Below, piece after piece: positions 1 to 8,546 of a stretch of DNA of 64,000 nt. A model generated the notes under the pieces. The model ran no database searches. It had not been told where the DNA came from and saw nothing but the letters and a program-made list of their open reading frames with translations. The translations under genes were made by a program, and so were the position numbers. Each line of letters begins with the position of its first letter. Position 1 is the first letter of the stretch. Origin of the DNA: Azospirillum halopraeferens DSM 3675 (GTDB lineage: Bacteria > Pseudomonadota > Alphaproteobacteria > Azospirillales > Azospirillaceae); assembly GCF_000429625.1 (NCBI RefSeq), contig NZ_AUCF01000017.1:62001-126000 (forward strand). The letters are read 5' to 3'.

Positions 1-2
1 CC

Positions 3-620
3 ACGTTCCTGGTCGAACGCAAGGCGGTCTACGAACGGCTGAACCCCGACACGAAGGCCGGCGTGGCCGGCGGCAAGGCGCGGCAGGGTTCAGCAAACGA
101 AATCGTTTCGTTTGCTCGGGACACCGCGGAGCGGGTCGGTCTGACCGACCGCACCATCCAGTTGGCGGTCAAGATCGCCACCGGCCTCGCTCCCGACGTC
201 AAGGCGGCGGTGGCGGGCACACCCATCGCCAAGGTCCAGGCTGAACTGCTGGCGCTGGCCAAGCTGGGGCCGGCGGAGCAGCGCGCGGTGCTGGGCATGT
301 TGCTGGGCGACGCGCCGAAGGCGACGTCGGTGAGGCAGGCAATGGCCCTGCTGACCAACCGGCCGGCCAAGGTGGCGGACGGCTTCGTCAAGCTGCTGAC
401 GGCGTGGCGACACGCCAGCCGGGAGGAGCGCAGTCAGTTCCTGCGACATCTGGTGGGCGATGCGTCCCACCAGCTCGGCTTCCGGATCGACACGCTTCCG
501 GTGCCGAAGAGCGCCGCGCCCATGGCCGCGCCCGCCGACACGGGCGGTGACGAGCAGATCGACCTGGAAGAGGTGATCGTCGCCCTCAACGCCGCCGATC
601 CTGACGCGCCGGGGACTTGA
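3..620 (+). CDS. ParB-like protein (5' end outside window)
   Basis: The reading frame is open from the first bases of the window, so the N-terminus, which would carry the ParB/Srx nuclease-like domain, is missing. The visible part contains the helix-turn-helix region typical of ParB/Noc proteins (FARDTAERVGLTDRTIQ), followed by a leucine-rich helical region (AKVQAELLALAKL) and an acidic tail. ParB-like proteins occur near the transposase in many alphaproteobacterial Mu-like phages, where their role is unknown; site-specific DNA binding is likely. The next gene starts within a few bases of its stop. Confidence 0.75.
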   Translation, partial: TFLVERKAVYERLNPDTKAGVAGGKARQGSANEIVSFARDTAERVGLTDRTIQLAVKIATGLAPDVKAAVAGTPIAKVQAELLALAKLGPAEQRAVLGMLLGDAPKATSVRQAMALLTNRPAKVADGFVKLLTAWRHASREERSQFLRHLVGDASHQLGFRIDTLPVPKSAAPMAAPADTGGDEQIDLEEVIVALNAADPDAPGT

Positions 621-622
621 CC

Positions 623-1075
623 ATGGCCCGGCGCCCCCACGATCCGCACACGCTGGACCTACTGTCCTGGACGCCGCCGGAGCCGACGCGGGCGTTCGCC
701 CGCGAGGACATCCGGGCGGCCAGCCTGCGGTCCATGGTGGCCAAGGCGGTGTCGCTGGCACTGAAGGAGTGCGGCAAGTCGCGCGAGGAGGTGGCCGAGG
801 AGATCGGCGCCTACCTCGGCGAGCCGTGCTCGAAGCCGATGCTGGACGCCTACGCCTCGGAAGCGCGTGAGGATCACGTGGTGAACGTCGTGCGCTTCCT
901 GGCGCTGATCCACGCCACGGGTGACCAGCGCCTACTCCAAATGCTGGCGGAACCGTTCGGCTGGGCGGTGATCGACCAGAAGTACCTGCCGGCGATCGAG
1001 GACGCGATGCTCGACGCCAAGATCGACGAACTCACGCAACGCCGCCAGTTGGCGCGCAAGCGGTGGAGGGGCTGA
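623..1075 (+). CDS. Early phage protein, unknown function
   Basis: This 150-residue protein is encoded directly after the ParB-like gene. The ATG at 623 is preferred; a TTG at 617 is in frame and overlaps the preceding stop. The sequence is helical and charged, with a segment around residues 45 to 75 (SLALKECGKSREEVAEEIG) that resembles a helix-turn-helix, so DNA binding is possible. The end is basic (QRRQLARKRWRG). I do not recognise a named family. Its position between the ParB-like protein and the transposase suggests an early role in transposition or its control. Confidence 0.65.
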   Translation: MARRPHDPHTLDLLSWTPPEPTRAFAREDIRAASLRSMVAKAVSLALKECGKSREEVAEEIGAYLGEPCSKPMLDAYASEAREDHVVNVVRFLALIHATGDQRLLQMLAEPFGWAVIDQKYLPAIEDAMLDAKIDELTQRRQLARKRWRG

Positions 1076-1090
1076 TCATGTTCCAACCGT

Positions 1091-1546
1091 TCATTCGTCA
1101 CCCGACCGTGCATCGTCTTGCGCGACTTCTTCCGGAAAGGGGTTTCCTTCGTCGAACGGCCACAGCGTCGGATAATTCGCAATCAGATCCACGGCTGCCC
1201 GCGCGGCTTGAGCGGACACCATGCGATAGGCTGGTCCTGGACCAACACCGTATCGGGCCGTCGTTTCAAGAAACGCCAGACCACATCGCGCGTGGTAAAG
1301 CGCCAGCAGAAGAAACATGGGGCGATCTCCCACGGCCACCTTGCGGAGCAGCGACTTGCGCTGTGTCGGCGTGGCGGCAACGAAGGTCAGCAGCTCGTTT
1401 TGTCTTTCCAGAGCCGCCGCGGCCACCCTGTCCCGCCCTTGATCGCGGCAGGTTGTGGCGAGCGCTGCGAGATCGCATTGGCGCACTTGCTCAAGCAATT
1501 CGTGAACGTGCGTCCAGGCTTCCGACGCGTAGCGGTCGATATCCAT
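1091..1546 (-). CDS. Leftward gene of unknown function, possible cargo
   Basis: A 151-residue leftward reading frame lies between two rightward early genes. Its composition is that of a normal soluble helical protein, without the arginine and proline runs of antisense shadows in this GC-rich DNA. It starts MDIDRYASEAWTHVHELLEQ and ends acidic. The DNA here is visibly less GC-rich than its surroundings. No domain is recognised. In Mu the repressor is the leftward gene beside the early operon, but this protein shows no clear DNA-binding motif, so a cargo gene is the better reading. The rightward frames over the same bases look like shadows. Confidence 0.6.
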   Translation of the reverse strand: MDIDRYASEAWTHVHELLEQVRQCDLAALATTCRDQGRDRVAAAALERQNELLTFVAATPTQRKSLLRKVAVGDRPMFLLLALYHARCGLAFLETTARYGVGPGPAYRMVSAQAARAAVDLIANYPTLWPFDEGNPFPEEVAQDDARSGDE

Positions 1547-1646
1547 TCCTGCCCTCCGAAGTGAGGAATGCGGGAAACACTACTCCGGGCAATCGACGGG
1601 AGTCGACCGCCAGCCGTTACCGCTTCCCCTTGCGGGAGCCGCAGCC

Positions 1647-3731
1647 ATGAAGGAGTGGTACTCCGCCGCCGAACTGGCCGGCATGGCGCTGCCCGGGCTG
1701 CCCGGTACGGAAAGCGCCACCATCCGACGAGCGAAGGCCAAAAACTGGCGCTCCCGCCCCCGCGGAGGCCGGGGCGGCGGGCTGGAATACCACGTATCGG
1801 CCCTGCCCTCGACGGCGCAGATCACGCTGACGCTGGCCGCGAAGGCCCGGACCGGGGCCGAGGCGATCCCGGCCGAGCCCGCCGCGGCCGACCGCCCCGA
1901 CCGCGACACGCTGTGGGGCTGGTACGACGCCGCCACGGAAAAGAAGAAGGCCGAGGCGAAGCGCCGGCTGGACATCCTCGACGCGGTGGAAGTGCTGTAC
2001 CGCAACGGCCTGCGCCGCGACGCCGCCGTCATGTCGGTGGCGGCGCACCACAAGGTCGGCGTCTCCACCGTCTACACCTGGATGAAGCTGGTGGAGGGGC
2101 GCGACCGCGCGGACTGGCTGCCGGCGCTGGCGCCGCGCCACACCGGCCGCATCGCCACCGTCGAGTGCGCGCCGGAAGCGTGGGACATGCTCCGTTCGGA
2201 TTACCTCCGTCATGCCGCACCCCCCTTTTCGGACTGCTATGAGCGCATGAAGCGCGCGGCCGACGCGCAGGGGTGGGCGGTACCGTCGGAACGCACGCTG
2301 CTGCGGCGCCTGCACGCCACCGTGCACCCGGCGGTGGTCGCGATGTGCCGGGAGGGGACCGAGGCGGTCAAACGCATGTACCCCGCGCAGGAGCGCGACC
2401 GCACCCACTTCCACGCGCTGGAAGCCATCAACGGGGACGGGCATCGCTGGGACGTGTGGGTGCAGTGGCCGGACGGTGAGGTGGCGCGGCCGAACATGGT
2501 GGCGTTCCAGGACCTGTACAGCGGCATGATCCTGTCATGGCGGGTGGACCGGACAGCCAACAGTTGGGCGGTGCGCCTCGCCATCGGCGACCTGGTCGAG
2601 ACCTGGGGCATCCCGCGCAAGGTGTGGCTCGACAACGGCCGCGACTTCGCCAGCAAATGGCTGACGGGCGGGACGCCGAACCGCTACCGCTTCACGGTGC
2701 GGGACGAAGATCCGGTCGGCATCCTGACGCAGTTGCTGGGGCCGGAGAACATCCACTGGACCACCCCCTATTCGGGGCAGTCCAAGCCGATCGAGCGGGC
2801 GTTCAAGGACTTCGCGAACGATATCGCGCGGCACCCTGCCTTCGAAGGCGCCTACACCGGCAACTCGCCCGTGGCCAAGCCGGAGAACTACAAGTCCCGC
2901 GCCATCCCGCTGGAGCGCTTCCTGGAGATCCTGGTCAGCGAGATCAACCAGCACAACGACCGCGCCGGCCGGGAGGCCCGTGCCTGCCGGGGCCGCTCGT
3001 TTCGGGACACGTTCCTGGAGAGCTACGCCAGCGCACCCATCACCAAGGCGACGGAGGAGCAGCGGCGGCTGTGGCTGCTGGCGGCGGACGGGGTGACCGT
3101 CAATTCCCGCGACGGCACCGTCAAGCTGTTCGATAACCGCTACTTCGCGGAGTTCCTGCATCTGCACCGCGGCGACAAGGTGATCGCGCGGTTCGACCCG
3201 GAGTTCCTGCACGACGGGCTGCACATCCACCGGCTGGACGGTGGCTATCTCGGCCATGCGCCGGTGCTCGACCCTGCCGGTTTCGACAACACCGAGGCGG
3301 CGCAGACCCACAACCGCGCCCGCAAGGCATGGCTGCGCGGCGTGCGCATGATGGCCGAGGCCGAGCGGCGCATGTCGCCGGAGAAGGTGGCGGATCTGGT
3401 GCCGCCCAATCTCGGGCCGGCGGTGCCGGCTGAGGCGCGGGTGGTGCAGCTCGCCCGCCCCACCCTGGACCTGAAGCGCGCGCCGGAGCCGGAGCGCACG
3501 GACGGCCAGGAACAACGCCACACCGCACTGATCGCCGAGTTCCGGCGGCCGGCCGAGGTGCCGCGGGACGAACGGACCGAACGGCTGGAATGGGCGATGC
3601 GGACCGAGGCGGCGATCGCCGCCGGGACAGCGACGCCGGAGGAGGCGGAGCGGTTCGCGCGCTACGCCCGGCAGCCGGAATGGAAGGCCCACAAGCGGCT
3701 GGCCGCCGACTTTGCGCAGGCCACGGCCTGA
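1647..3731 (+). CDS. Mu-type DDE transposase (MuA-like)
   Basis: This 694-residue protein is close in length to MuA (663). It carries out strand cleavage and transfer at the prophage ends. The N-terminus (WYSAAELAGMALPGLPGTESATI) matches the Mu-type winged helix DNA-binding domain, followed by a second helical DNA-binding region. The RNase H-like core has the catalytic triad at about D264 (NGDGH), D329 (LDNGRDF) and E383 (KPIERAFKDF), nearly the spacing of MuA D269, D336 and E392. A beta-barrel region and a helical tail follow, the latter presumably contacting the B ATPase. The MuB-type gene lies 61 bases downstream. Confidence 0.95.
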   Translation: MKEWYSAAELAGMALPGLPGTESATIRRAKAKNWRSRPRGGRGGGLEYHVSALPSTAQITLTLAAKARTGAEAIPAEPAAADRPDRDTLWGWYDAATEKKKAEAKRRLDILDAVEVLYRNGLRRDAAVMSVAAHHKVGVSTVYTWMKLVEGRDRADWLPALAPRHTGRIATVECAPEAWDMLRSDYLRHAAPPFSDCYERMKRAADAQGWAVPSERTLLRRLHATVHPAVVAMCREGTEAVKRMYPAQERDRTHFHALEAINGDGHRWDVWVQWPDGEVARPNMVAFQDLYSGMILSWRVDRTANSWAVRLAIGDLVETWGIPRKVWLDNGRDFASKWLTGGTPNRYRFTVRDEDPVGILTQLLGPENIHWTTPYSGQSKPIERAFKDFANDIARHPAFEGAYTGNSPVAKPENYKSRAIPLERFLEILVSEINQHNDRAGREARACRGRSFRDTFLESYASAPITKATEEQRRLWLLAADGVTVNSRDGTVKLFDNRYFAEFLHLHRGDKVIARFDPEFLHDGLHIHRLDGGYLGHAPVLDPAGFDNTEAAQTHNRARKAWLRGVRMMAEAERRMSPEKVADLVPPNLGPAVPAEARVVQLARPTLDLKRAPEPERTDGQEQRHTALIAEFRRPAEVPRDERTERLEWAMRTEAAIAAGTATPEEAERFARYARQPEWKAHKRLAADFAQATA

Positions 3732-3739
3732 ACGAAACA

Positions 3740-3769
3740 GCCCCCGGCCCTTTGCCGAGGACCGGGGGC
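3740..3769 (+). promoter_or_regulatory. Hairpin between transposase and ATPase genes
   Basis: The inverted repeat GCCCCCGGCCC and GGACCGGGGGC, with one mismatch and an 8-base loop, starts 8 bases after the transposase stop and ends 23 bases before the next start. No T-tract follows, so it is not a standard terminator. It could stabilise the message or adjust the ratio of the two proteins. Confidence 0.35.
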
Positions 3770-3792
3770 GGAACAGGAAAGCATTGCCGAGG

Positions 3793-4566
3793 ATGAACGA
3801 TATGACCATCACCCCCTTTCCCGTCAAGCCCGGATCGGGCGATGAGATGCCGGACACGGCCCCGCTGGCCAACGTCGCCCTGTTCGCCGAGCTGCTGGAG
3901 CGGTTGCTGGGCCGCCACCGCAACCTGCCGGGCATGGCGGTGTGGTACGGCCCCAGCGGCTACGGCAAGACGAAGAGCGCCGTCTACGGGGCCAACCGCT
4001 TCCGGTCCTACTACATCGAGTGCGGCGCCACCTGGACGCAGGCGAAGTTCTGCCGGTCGCTGCTGACCGAGCTGGGCCTGCCGCCGACCGGCACCGTGGC
4101 CGACATGGTGGAGCGGGCGATCGGCGCGCTCAAGGTCAGCCGCCGGCCGCTGATCATCGACGAATTCGATCACGTGGTGGCCCGCAGGTACGTGGACGTG
4201 ATCCGGGAGATCCACGATCAGTCCGGCGCTGCCATCGTGCTGATCGGCGAGGAGCTGCTGCCGCACAAGCTGAAGCAGTTCGAGCGCTTCCACAACCGCG
4301 TGCTCGACTGGCAGCCGGCCCAGCCCTGCGATGCGCGCGACGCCGGCATCCTGGTGCAGGTGTTCGCGCCCGGTATCGCCGTGGCGCCGGACCTGTTGGC
4401 GCGCATCGTCCGGGTGTCGGACGGCCGGCCGCGCCGCATCGCGGTCAACCTGGACCGGGTGCGCGAATACTGCGAGCTGGAAGGGTTGGGTGCCATCGAT
4501 GCCGACCGCTGGGGGGTGCGCCCGCTGTTCTCCGGCGAGCCACCGGCGCGCCGGGCGGGAGCGTGA
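3793..4566 (+). CDS. MuB-type AAA ATPase, transposition target selector
   Basis: The protein has 257 residues from the ATG at 3793; a second ATG at 3802 has a better-placed GAGG. Walker A is GPSGYGKT (about 53-60) and Walker B is LIIDEFDH (about 120-127). The later part (GRPRRIAVNLDRVREYCELEG) resembles the C-terminal lid. MuB-type proteins bind DNA non-specifically in an ATP-dependent way, direct the transposase to targets and give target immunity. It is shorter than MuB (312 residues), mainly because it lacks the N-terminal helix-turn-helix region. It follows the transposase gene as in Mu. Confidence 0.9.
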   Translation: MNDMTITPFPVKPGSGDEMPDTAPLANVALFAELLERLLGRHRNLPGMAVWYGPSGYGKTKSAVYGANRFRSYYIECGATWTQAKFCRSLLTELGLPPTGTVADMVERAIGALKVSRRPLIIDEFDHVVARRYVDVIREIHDQSGAAIVLIGEELLPHKLKQFERFHNRVLDWQPAQPCDARDAGILVQVFAPGIAVAPDLLARIVRVSDGRPRRIAVNLDRVREYCELEGLGAIDADRWGVRPLFSGEPPARRAGA

Positions 4567-4569
4567 GCC

Positions 4570-5157
4570 ATGGCGCGCAAGCCCGCCCACATCGTGGCGC
4601 AGATCACCGTGCGCGTTCCGTACGGCCAGGACGGCGTGTGGCAGGTGATCCGTGAGCTGCGAACGGTCACGTTGGGCGGCCTGCTGGAGCGGGTCGAGGC
4701 GGACCGGAGAACCGTGTCGGGTTACCTGGAGCGGCTGGAGCGCGGCGGCTTCATTGCCCGCGGCGTCGACGGAGCGTGGAGCCTGACGGTCGACCAGGCG
4801 GATACGCCCCGCCTGCGGCCGGACGGCACGCCGGCCCGCGAGGTCGGCCGGGGGCAGGAAAACCTGTGGCGCAGCATGAAGATGCTGGACCGCTTCAGCG
4901 CAGACGATCTGGCGCGGGCCGCCAGCACGCCGGATGTGCGGGTGTCTGCCGCCGCGGCCGCCAGCTACGCCCACCGTCTGCACCGCGCCGGCTACCTGAC
5001 CGTCGAACAGCCGGCGGCAAGAGGACGGCGGGGTAAGGCGGTCTACTCCCTCGACCCGCGGATGAACACCGGACCGCGGGCGCCGATGGTCCAGGCCACA
5101 GACTTCATCTTCGATCCCAACACCCGGCGCGTGCATGGCGCCGCCGAGGGGAGGTGA
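4570..5157 (+). CDS. Early phage protein with two winged-helix-like regions
   Basis: This 195-residue protein follows the MuB-type gene after 3 bases. Residues 20 to 75 (WQVIRELRTVTLGGLLERVEADRRTVSGYLERLERGGFIAR) read as a winged helix, and residues 105 to 160 (LDRFSADDLARAASTPDVRVSAAAAASYAHRLHRAGYLTVEQ) as a second one. The duplicated fold suggests DNA binding. Such genes are common beside B in alphaproteobacterial Mu-like phages, with no assigned function. No catalytic motif is seen. Confidence 0.75.
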   Translation: MARKPAHIVAQITVRVPYGQDGVWQVIRELRTVTLGGLLERVEADRRTVSGYLERLERGGFIARGVDGAWSLTVDQADTPRLRPDGTPAREVGRGQENLWRSMKMLDRFSADDLARAASTPDVRVSAAAAASYAHRLHRAGYLTVEQPAARGRRGKAVYSLDPRMNTGPRAPMVQATDFIFDPNTRRVHGAAEGR

Positions 5158-5160
5158 GGC

Positions 5161-5487
5161 ATGTCCCAATCCCGAACCCTGATCGCTTTCGCCCGGGACC
5201 TGCACCGCGTGCCGCCGGGCTTCGCCGCGCCGCGCGGGCTGTCGGGCGCCGAGGTGTCGCTGCTGGCTCATCGGCTGGACCGCATGGCCGAACCGCTGGT
5301 GGGCCTGGTGCCCGCGGCGGCCGAGCGGCTGCGGCTGACCGCGGCCGCGCTGACCGGCGCCCCCGCCCGCAAGGGCGTCACCGCCGCCGAGCTGACGGAA
5401 CTCTGCGTGTTCCTGGCGATGCTGTCCGGCTACGTCGCGCTGCACGAGCCGGCGGCTGATGCCGCGGACGACGGGAGGGCGGCATGA
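5161..5487 (+). CDS. Small early phage protein, unknown function
   Basis: A 108-residue, mainly helical, alanine- and leucine-rich protein without recognised motifs. It starts three bases after the previous stop, and its stop overlaps the start of the next gene, so it belongs to the same translationally coupled early operon. No membrane segment of convincing hydrophobicity is seen. Confidence 0.6.
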   Translation: MSQSRTLIAFARDLHRVPPGFAAPRGLSGAEVSLLAHRLDRMAEPLVGLVPAAAERLRLTAAALTGAPARKGVTAAELTELCVFLAMLSGYVALHEPAADAADDGRAA

Positions 5488-5858
5488 TGCGCGCCCCCCT
5501 GCCGCCGATCGGCGCCACGATCGAAGTGACCTGGCCCGGCCACAAGCCGGCCCGCTATGAGCTGCGGTGCTACCGCGACCTGGGCGACGGCCGGTACGTC
5601 GTGCTGGCCCTGGATGCCGGCGCCAACTTCGTCTCCTTCCGGGTCGGCCCGGCGGACGGCGGGTGGGTCGCGCTGCCGCCCGTCATGGCGGTGTCCGGCG
5701 CGATCCGGCTGGCCGAGCGGGTCCGGCGGGGTGAGACCCTGCCGGGGCCGGCCACGGCGCCGCTGGCGGCGCTGGCGGACGCGGTGCTGGCCCTGGCGGG
5801 CCTGCTGCCCGTGGACGGCCGGCCGGCGCCGCTGGTCTGCGTGGAGGGCTGCGCATGA
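5484..5858 (+). CDS. Small early phage protein, unknown function
   Basis: A 124-residue protein overlapping the preceding gene by the ATGATG at 5484 (the start could also be 5487). The first 70 residues look beta-rich (ATIEVTWPGHKPARYELRCYRDLGDGRYVVLALD), followed by an alanine-rich helical part ending in cysteines. No family is recognised. The stop overlaps the ATG of a 42-residue frame. Confidence 0.6.
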   Translation: MMRAPLPPIGATIEVTWPGHKPARYELRCYRDLGDGRYVVLALDAGANFVSFRVGPADGGWVALPPVMAVSGAIRLAERVRRGETLPGPATAPLAALADAVLALAGLLPVDGRPAPLVCVEGCA

Positions 5859-5983
5859 GCGCGCTCGCCATCGCCCTGTTCGGCGCCCTGCGCCGCCCCT
5901 TCCGCCGGCCCGCGCGGCCGGCCACCTGGCACCCGGAGCGCCTGGCGCTTGGCGGGGCCGTCACCATCACCACCAGAAGGTAG
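5855..5983 (+). CDS. 42-residue small basic protein
   Basis: A short frame begins with an ATG that overlaps the previous stop (ATGA), the coupling used throughout this operon, and ends just before the DUF3164 gene. The product begins MSALAIALFGALRRPFRRPAR: a short hydrophobic stretch followed by a strongly basic segment, possibly membrane-associated. The coupling and the tight fit between neighbours support it, but its small size leaves doubt. Confidence 0.45.
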   Translation: MSALAIALFGALRRPFRRPARPATWHPERLALGGAVTITTRR

Positions 5984-5990
5984 GCAACCC

Positions 5991-6800
5991 ATGACCACAT
6001 CCGCGACCGAGCGGCCCGAGGGGCACCCTCTTGCCGACATCATTCCCGCCCTGCCGCCGGGCGCACCTACGCTGGCCCGGCACCTGCGCTGGGCGCTGGA
6101 CACCATCGCCCGCAAAGTCCCGGGTGCTGTGGACAGTGACGATTTCGATGCCGCCCGGCAGGTGCTGGCCGGGCTGCCGGGCGTACCGTCCGGCACCGTT
6201 GCCATGGAGGGCCGCACCTTCTGGCGTGAGGAGGACGGCCGGCTCACGCCCGAGAACCTGGTCAGGGCGGAGAAACTGTTGGAGGACGCCTTCGTCCGCG
6301 CCGTCGCCGGCGGGGCGCTGGCCATCAGTGCCAGCCTGTCGCGCTTCAAAGTTCTGTCGTTCAGCGAGGCGAGCGCTCTGATCGACGCCATCGCCCGCGA
6401 CTACGGCGTGCAGATCGGCGGGAAGGCCGGCAACACCGCATTCTTCACCTTCGACCGCGCCTTCAAAGTGCAGATCCAGGTGCAGGAGCGGGTGACGGTC
6501 GGCCCAACGATCCAGATCGCCAAGGAGGCTCTGAACGAGTACCTGCGCGAGGCCGATGCGTCCGACGAAGTGAAGGCGATCATCAACTCTGCCTTCGGTC
6601 TGGATGATCAGGGCCGGGTGCGCGTCGCCGAGCTGGTGCGGCTCAAGCGGCTGAACATTCAGCATTCACGCTGGCGCGCGGCGATGGCCGCGATTGACGA
6701 CGCCATGGAGACGGCGGGCAAGGCCATCTACCTGCGCGTCTACCGCCGTCGCGAGGATGGCCGGTTCGACCTCATTCCGCTCGACCTGGCCAGCGCGTGA
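5991..6800 (+). CDS. DUF3164 family early protein
   Basis: The product has 269 residues from the ATG at 5991. The region from about residue 75 onward (FWREEDGRLTPENLV, then ARDYGVQIGGKAGNTAFFTFDRAFKVQIQVQERV) matches the DUF3164 family found in most Mu-like phages, including the conserved glycine/asparagine turn and the RVQ-like strand. The biochemical role is unknown; it is an early protein by position. The C-terminal part (IQHSRWRAAMAAIDDAMETAGKAIYLRVYRR) is helical and basic. Confidence 0.85.
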   Translation: MTTSATERPEGHPLADIIPALPPGAPTLARHLRWALDTIARKVPGAVDSDDFDAARQVLAGLPGVPSGTVAMEGRTFWREEDGRLTPENLVRAEKLLEDAFVRAVAGGALAISASLSRFKVLSFSEASALIDAIARDYGVQIGGKAGNTAFFTFDRAFKVQIQVQERVTVGPTIQIAKEALNEYLREADASDEVKAIINSAFGLDDQGRVRVAELVRLKRLNIQHSRWRAAMAAIDDAMETAGKAIYLRVYRRREDGRFDLIPLDLASA

Positions 6801-6808
6801 GGTGTCCC

Positions 6809-7129
6809 ATGGGAAAAAGCGTCGACACCACCCGCGTGATCGTGGAAATCCCCGAATGCCCGCCGGGGCTTGGCGACCGGCAGGTCAGGGACCTGGAGCG
6901 GCTGCTGTCGGAGGTGGCGTCGCTGGCTGTCGCGATGCGACCGGCCGACGGCGGCCGGGTGCCTCAGGAAGAGGTCGAGAAGATCGAGGTGATGGCGCAA
7001 CGGAGCACCAGCGCTGCGGAGGATCGCGACGTCTGCCTGCGGCTGGCGGCCGTCAGTCTGGTCGGGGCCATGGTGTACAGGAGCCGGCGGGGCCGGAAGG
7101 CTACCGGAAAGGCGGCCGGCCATGGCTGA
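6809..7129 (+). CDS. Small early phage protein, unknown function
   Basis: The product has 106 residues from the ATG at 6809, which has GAGGT five bases upstream; a GTG at 6797 is also in frame. It begins with a beta-like segment (TTRVIVEIPECPPGLGDRQ), continues with a helical region and ends basic. No family is recognised. It overlaps the next gene by eight bases. Confidence 0.6.
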   Translation: MGKSVDTTRVIVEIPECPPGLGDRQVRDLERLLSEVASLAVAMRPADGGRVPQEEVEKIEVMAQRSTSAAEDRDVCLRLAAVSLVGAMVYRSRRGRKATGKAAGHG

Positions 7130-7400
7130 ACTTCCCAACCGTTGCGCCGTGCCGGGCTGCCCCTGCACCGTCAAGCGCGGCCTTCTGATGTGTCTCGCGC
7201 ACTGGCGCCTGGTGCCGCGCGCCCTCCAGACGGCGGTCAACCGCACCTGGCGGAATTTCTGTTCCGCCCGCGGCGTCGGGGCCGAGCTGCGCGGCAAGGC
7301 GCTTGACGACTACCGGGAGGCCCGCGCCAGGGCCATCGCGGCCGTGCGGCGCGAGGAAGCCCTGGATGCCGGCGTGCCGGGGGAGGCCGCCCATGGCTGA
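7122..7400 (+). CDS. Small putative zinc-binding protein
   Basis: This 92-residue protein has a cysteine/histidine cluster near its N-terminus: C8, C13, C15, C24 and H27 (CAVPGCPC, then MCLAHWRLVP), which looks like a small zinc-binding fold. Proteins with a similar CP.C start and a CxxHW motif are frequent in phage early regions and have no known function. The rest is helical and charged. Confidence 0.65.
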   Translation: MAELPNRCAVPGCPCTVKRGLLMCLAHWRLVPRALQTAVNRTWRNFCSARGVGAELRGKALDDYREARARAIAAVRREEALDAGVPGEAAHG

Positions 7401-7725
7401 CCTATCTCTGACCTGCACCGTGGAGCTGGTGGAGTACCCGCCGCGCTGGGATGGGCCGGCGGGGGACGCGCTGGCCCGGGTCCTGTCCGACGTCGCGACC
7501 GAGCGGGTCCGGCAGGTCGCCAGGGGCTATGACGCCGCCCACGATGATCAGCACACCAATGCGGGGTTTGAAGATCACCTCTTCGAACGGATGTTGCTGC
7601 TTGACGCGGCCCGGCCCGAGGATCGCGCCCACCACCGCCGCCGGTGGGTGCAGATCGCCGCCCTGGCCGTGGCGGGCATCGAGCGCCTCGACCGCCTGCA
7701 TGCCACCGATGGGGGTGCCTCATGA
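7393..7725 (+). CDS. Small phage protein resembling NTP-pyrophosphohydrolase-type family
   Basis: The product has 110 residues from the ATG at 7393, which overlaps the previous gene by 8 bases. The pattern VATERVRQVARGYDAAHDDQHTN, later RRRWVQIAALAVAGIERLDRL, is typical of small phage proteins related to the N-terminal part of dATP/dGTP diphosphohydrolase-like (DUF550/MazG-related) proteins. The acidic ..HDDQH.. cluster could bind metal. Catalytic activity is not certain. Confidence 0.6.
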   Translation: MADLSLTCTVELVEYPPRWDGPAGDALARVLSDVATERVRQVARGYDAAHDDQHTNAGFEDHLFERMLLLDAARPEDRAHHRRRWVQIAALAVAGIERLDRLHATDGGAS

Positions 7726-7961
7726 CGGCCCCCGTGCATCTCGTCCTGTCCATCACCGTCCATGGCGACGACGACGGCGGCGTGCCGGTGCTCCAGGTCG
7801 TCGGCCTGCCGGACGCGCCGGAGGTGTGGGCGGTGGTCGACGACGCCGGCGCCGTCCGGTCGCTGTGGCGGGTGCGGGGTGTCCCGGCCCGCCTGCCCGA
7901 GCAGCCGATCGCGCCCCATCTGCCCTCGGTCGCGGCCCTGTGCCGCGGCGCGCTGGCGTAG
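7722..7961 (+). CDS. Small early phage protein, unknown function
   Basis: A 79-residue protein whose ATG overlaps the preceding stop (ATGA at 7722). It is predicted to be beta-rich (HLVLSITVHGDDDGGVPVLQVVGLP). No family is recognised. Confidence 0.55.
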   Translation: MTAPVHLVLSITVHGDDDGGVPVLQVVGLPDAPEVWAVVDDAGAVRSLWRVRGVPARLPEQPIAPHLPSVAALCRGALA

Positions 7962-7974
7962 GGAGAGGCCCCCC

Positions 7975-8256
7975 ATGACCCGCGCGGTGCAGGATCTGGC
8001 CCTGGTGCTCGGCGTCGACGCCTACCGGCTGCGGCGCGGCCTGGCGCTTGACCAGGCCAGCCGGCGGGCGCTGGCCGATCACTTGCTGCTGGCAGCCGTC
8101 GCCCTGTCCGGCCGGACGCCGCCGGCGCGGGTCGACGCCGATCCCGCCGCCCTGATCGCCGCCGCGGTGGAGACCGCCCGCGCGGCCGGCGTGCCGGCGC
8201 CGGAGATCGTCGCGGCGGTCAACGACGCCCTGGAGCGCTGCGTGCGCCCGAACTGA
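7975..8256 (+). CDS. Small early phage protein, unknown function
   Basis: A 93-residue helical, alanine-rich protein. GGGAGAGG lies about 6 bases before the ATG at 7975. No motif is recognised; it lies between two other short early genes in the same direction. Confidence 0.55.
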   Translation: MTRAVQDLALVLGVDAYRLRRGLALDQASRRALADHLLLAAVALSGRTPPARVDADPAALIAAAVETARAAGVPAPEIVAAVNDALERCVRPN

Positions 8257-8266
8257 GGAGATGACC

Positions 8267-8539
8267 ATGCGCGCACCCACCAAGCTGCCGGTGTCCGAGG
8301 CCGGCTACAACGCCGCCTTCAAACTCGCCCAACTCGCCGAGGAGGCATTTCGCGGTCTGACGGCGGCGCAGGCGATGGAGGCGATCGCAATCCATGCGGG
8401 GGCCTGTGCTTTCCAGAACGCGGCCCCCGGCAAATCCGCCGAGGTGCTGGCGGTGCTGCAAATGATGATCGCGCAGGTGCACGACGGCTGCTGCCGTGGT
8501 GCCGGTGTGCCCGCCGGCCCGGCTGCCGGCAACGCCTGA
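8267..8539 (+). CDS. Small early phage protein, unknown function
   Basis: A helical protein of 90 residues from the ATG at 8267. The ATG at 8261 is also in frame but touches the GAGGAG ribosome binding site, so 8267 fits better. The sequence (LAQLAEEAFRGLTAAQAMEAIAIHAGACAFQ) suggests a compact helical fold. No family is recognised. Confidence 0.55.
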   Translation: MRAPTKLPVSEAGYNAAFKLAQLAEEAFRGLTAAQAMEAIAIHAGACAFQNAAPGKSAEVLAVLQMMIAQVHDGCCRGAGVPAGPAAGNA

Positions 8540-8546
8540 GGCCGCC

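Noticed and set aside
1063..1650. Rightward frame opposite the 151-residue leftward gene
   Set aside because: Its product is Arg/Pro-rich without protein-like patterns; the leftward frame has normal amino acid use.
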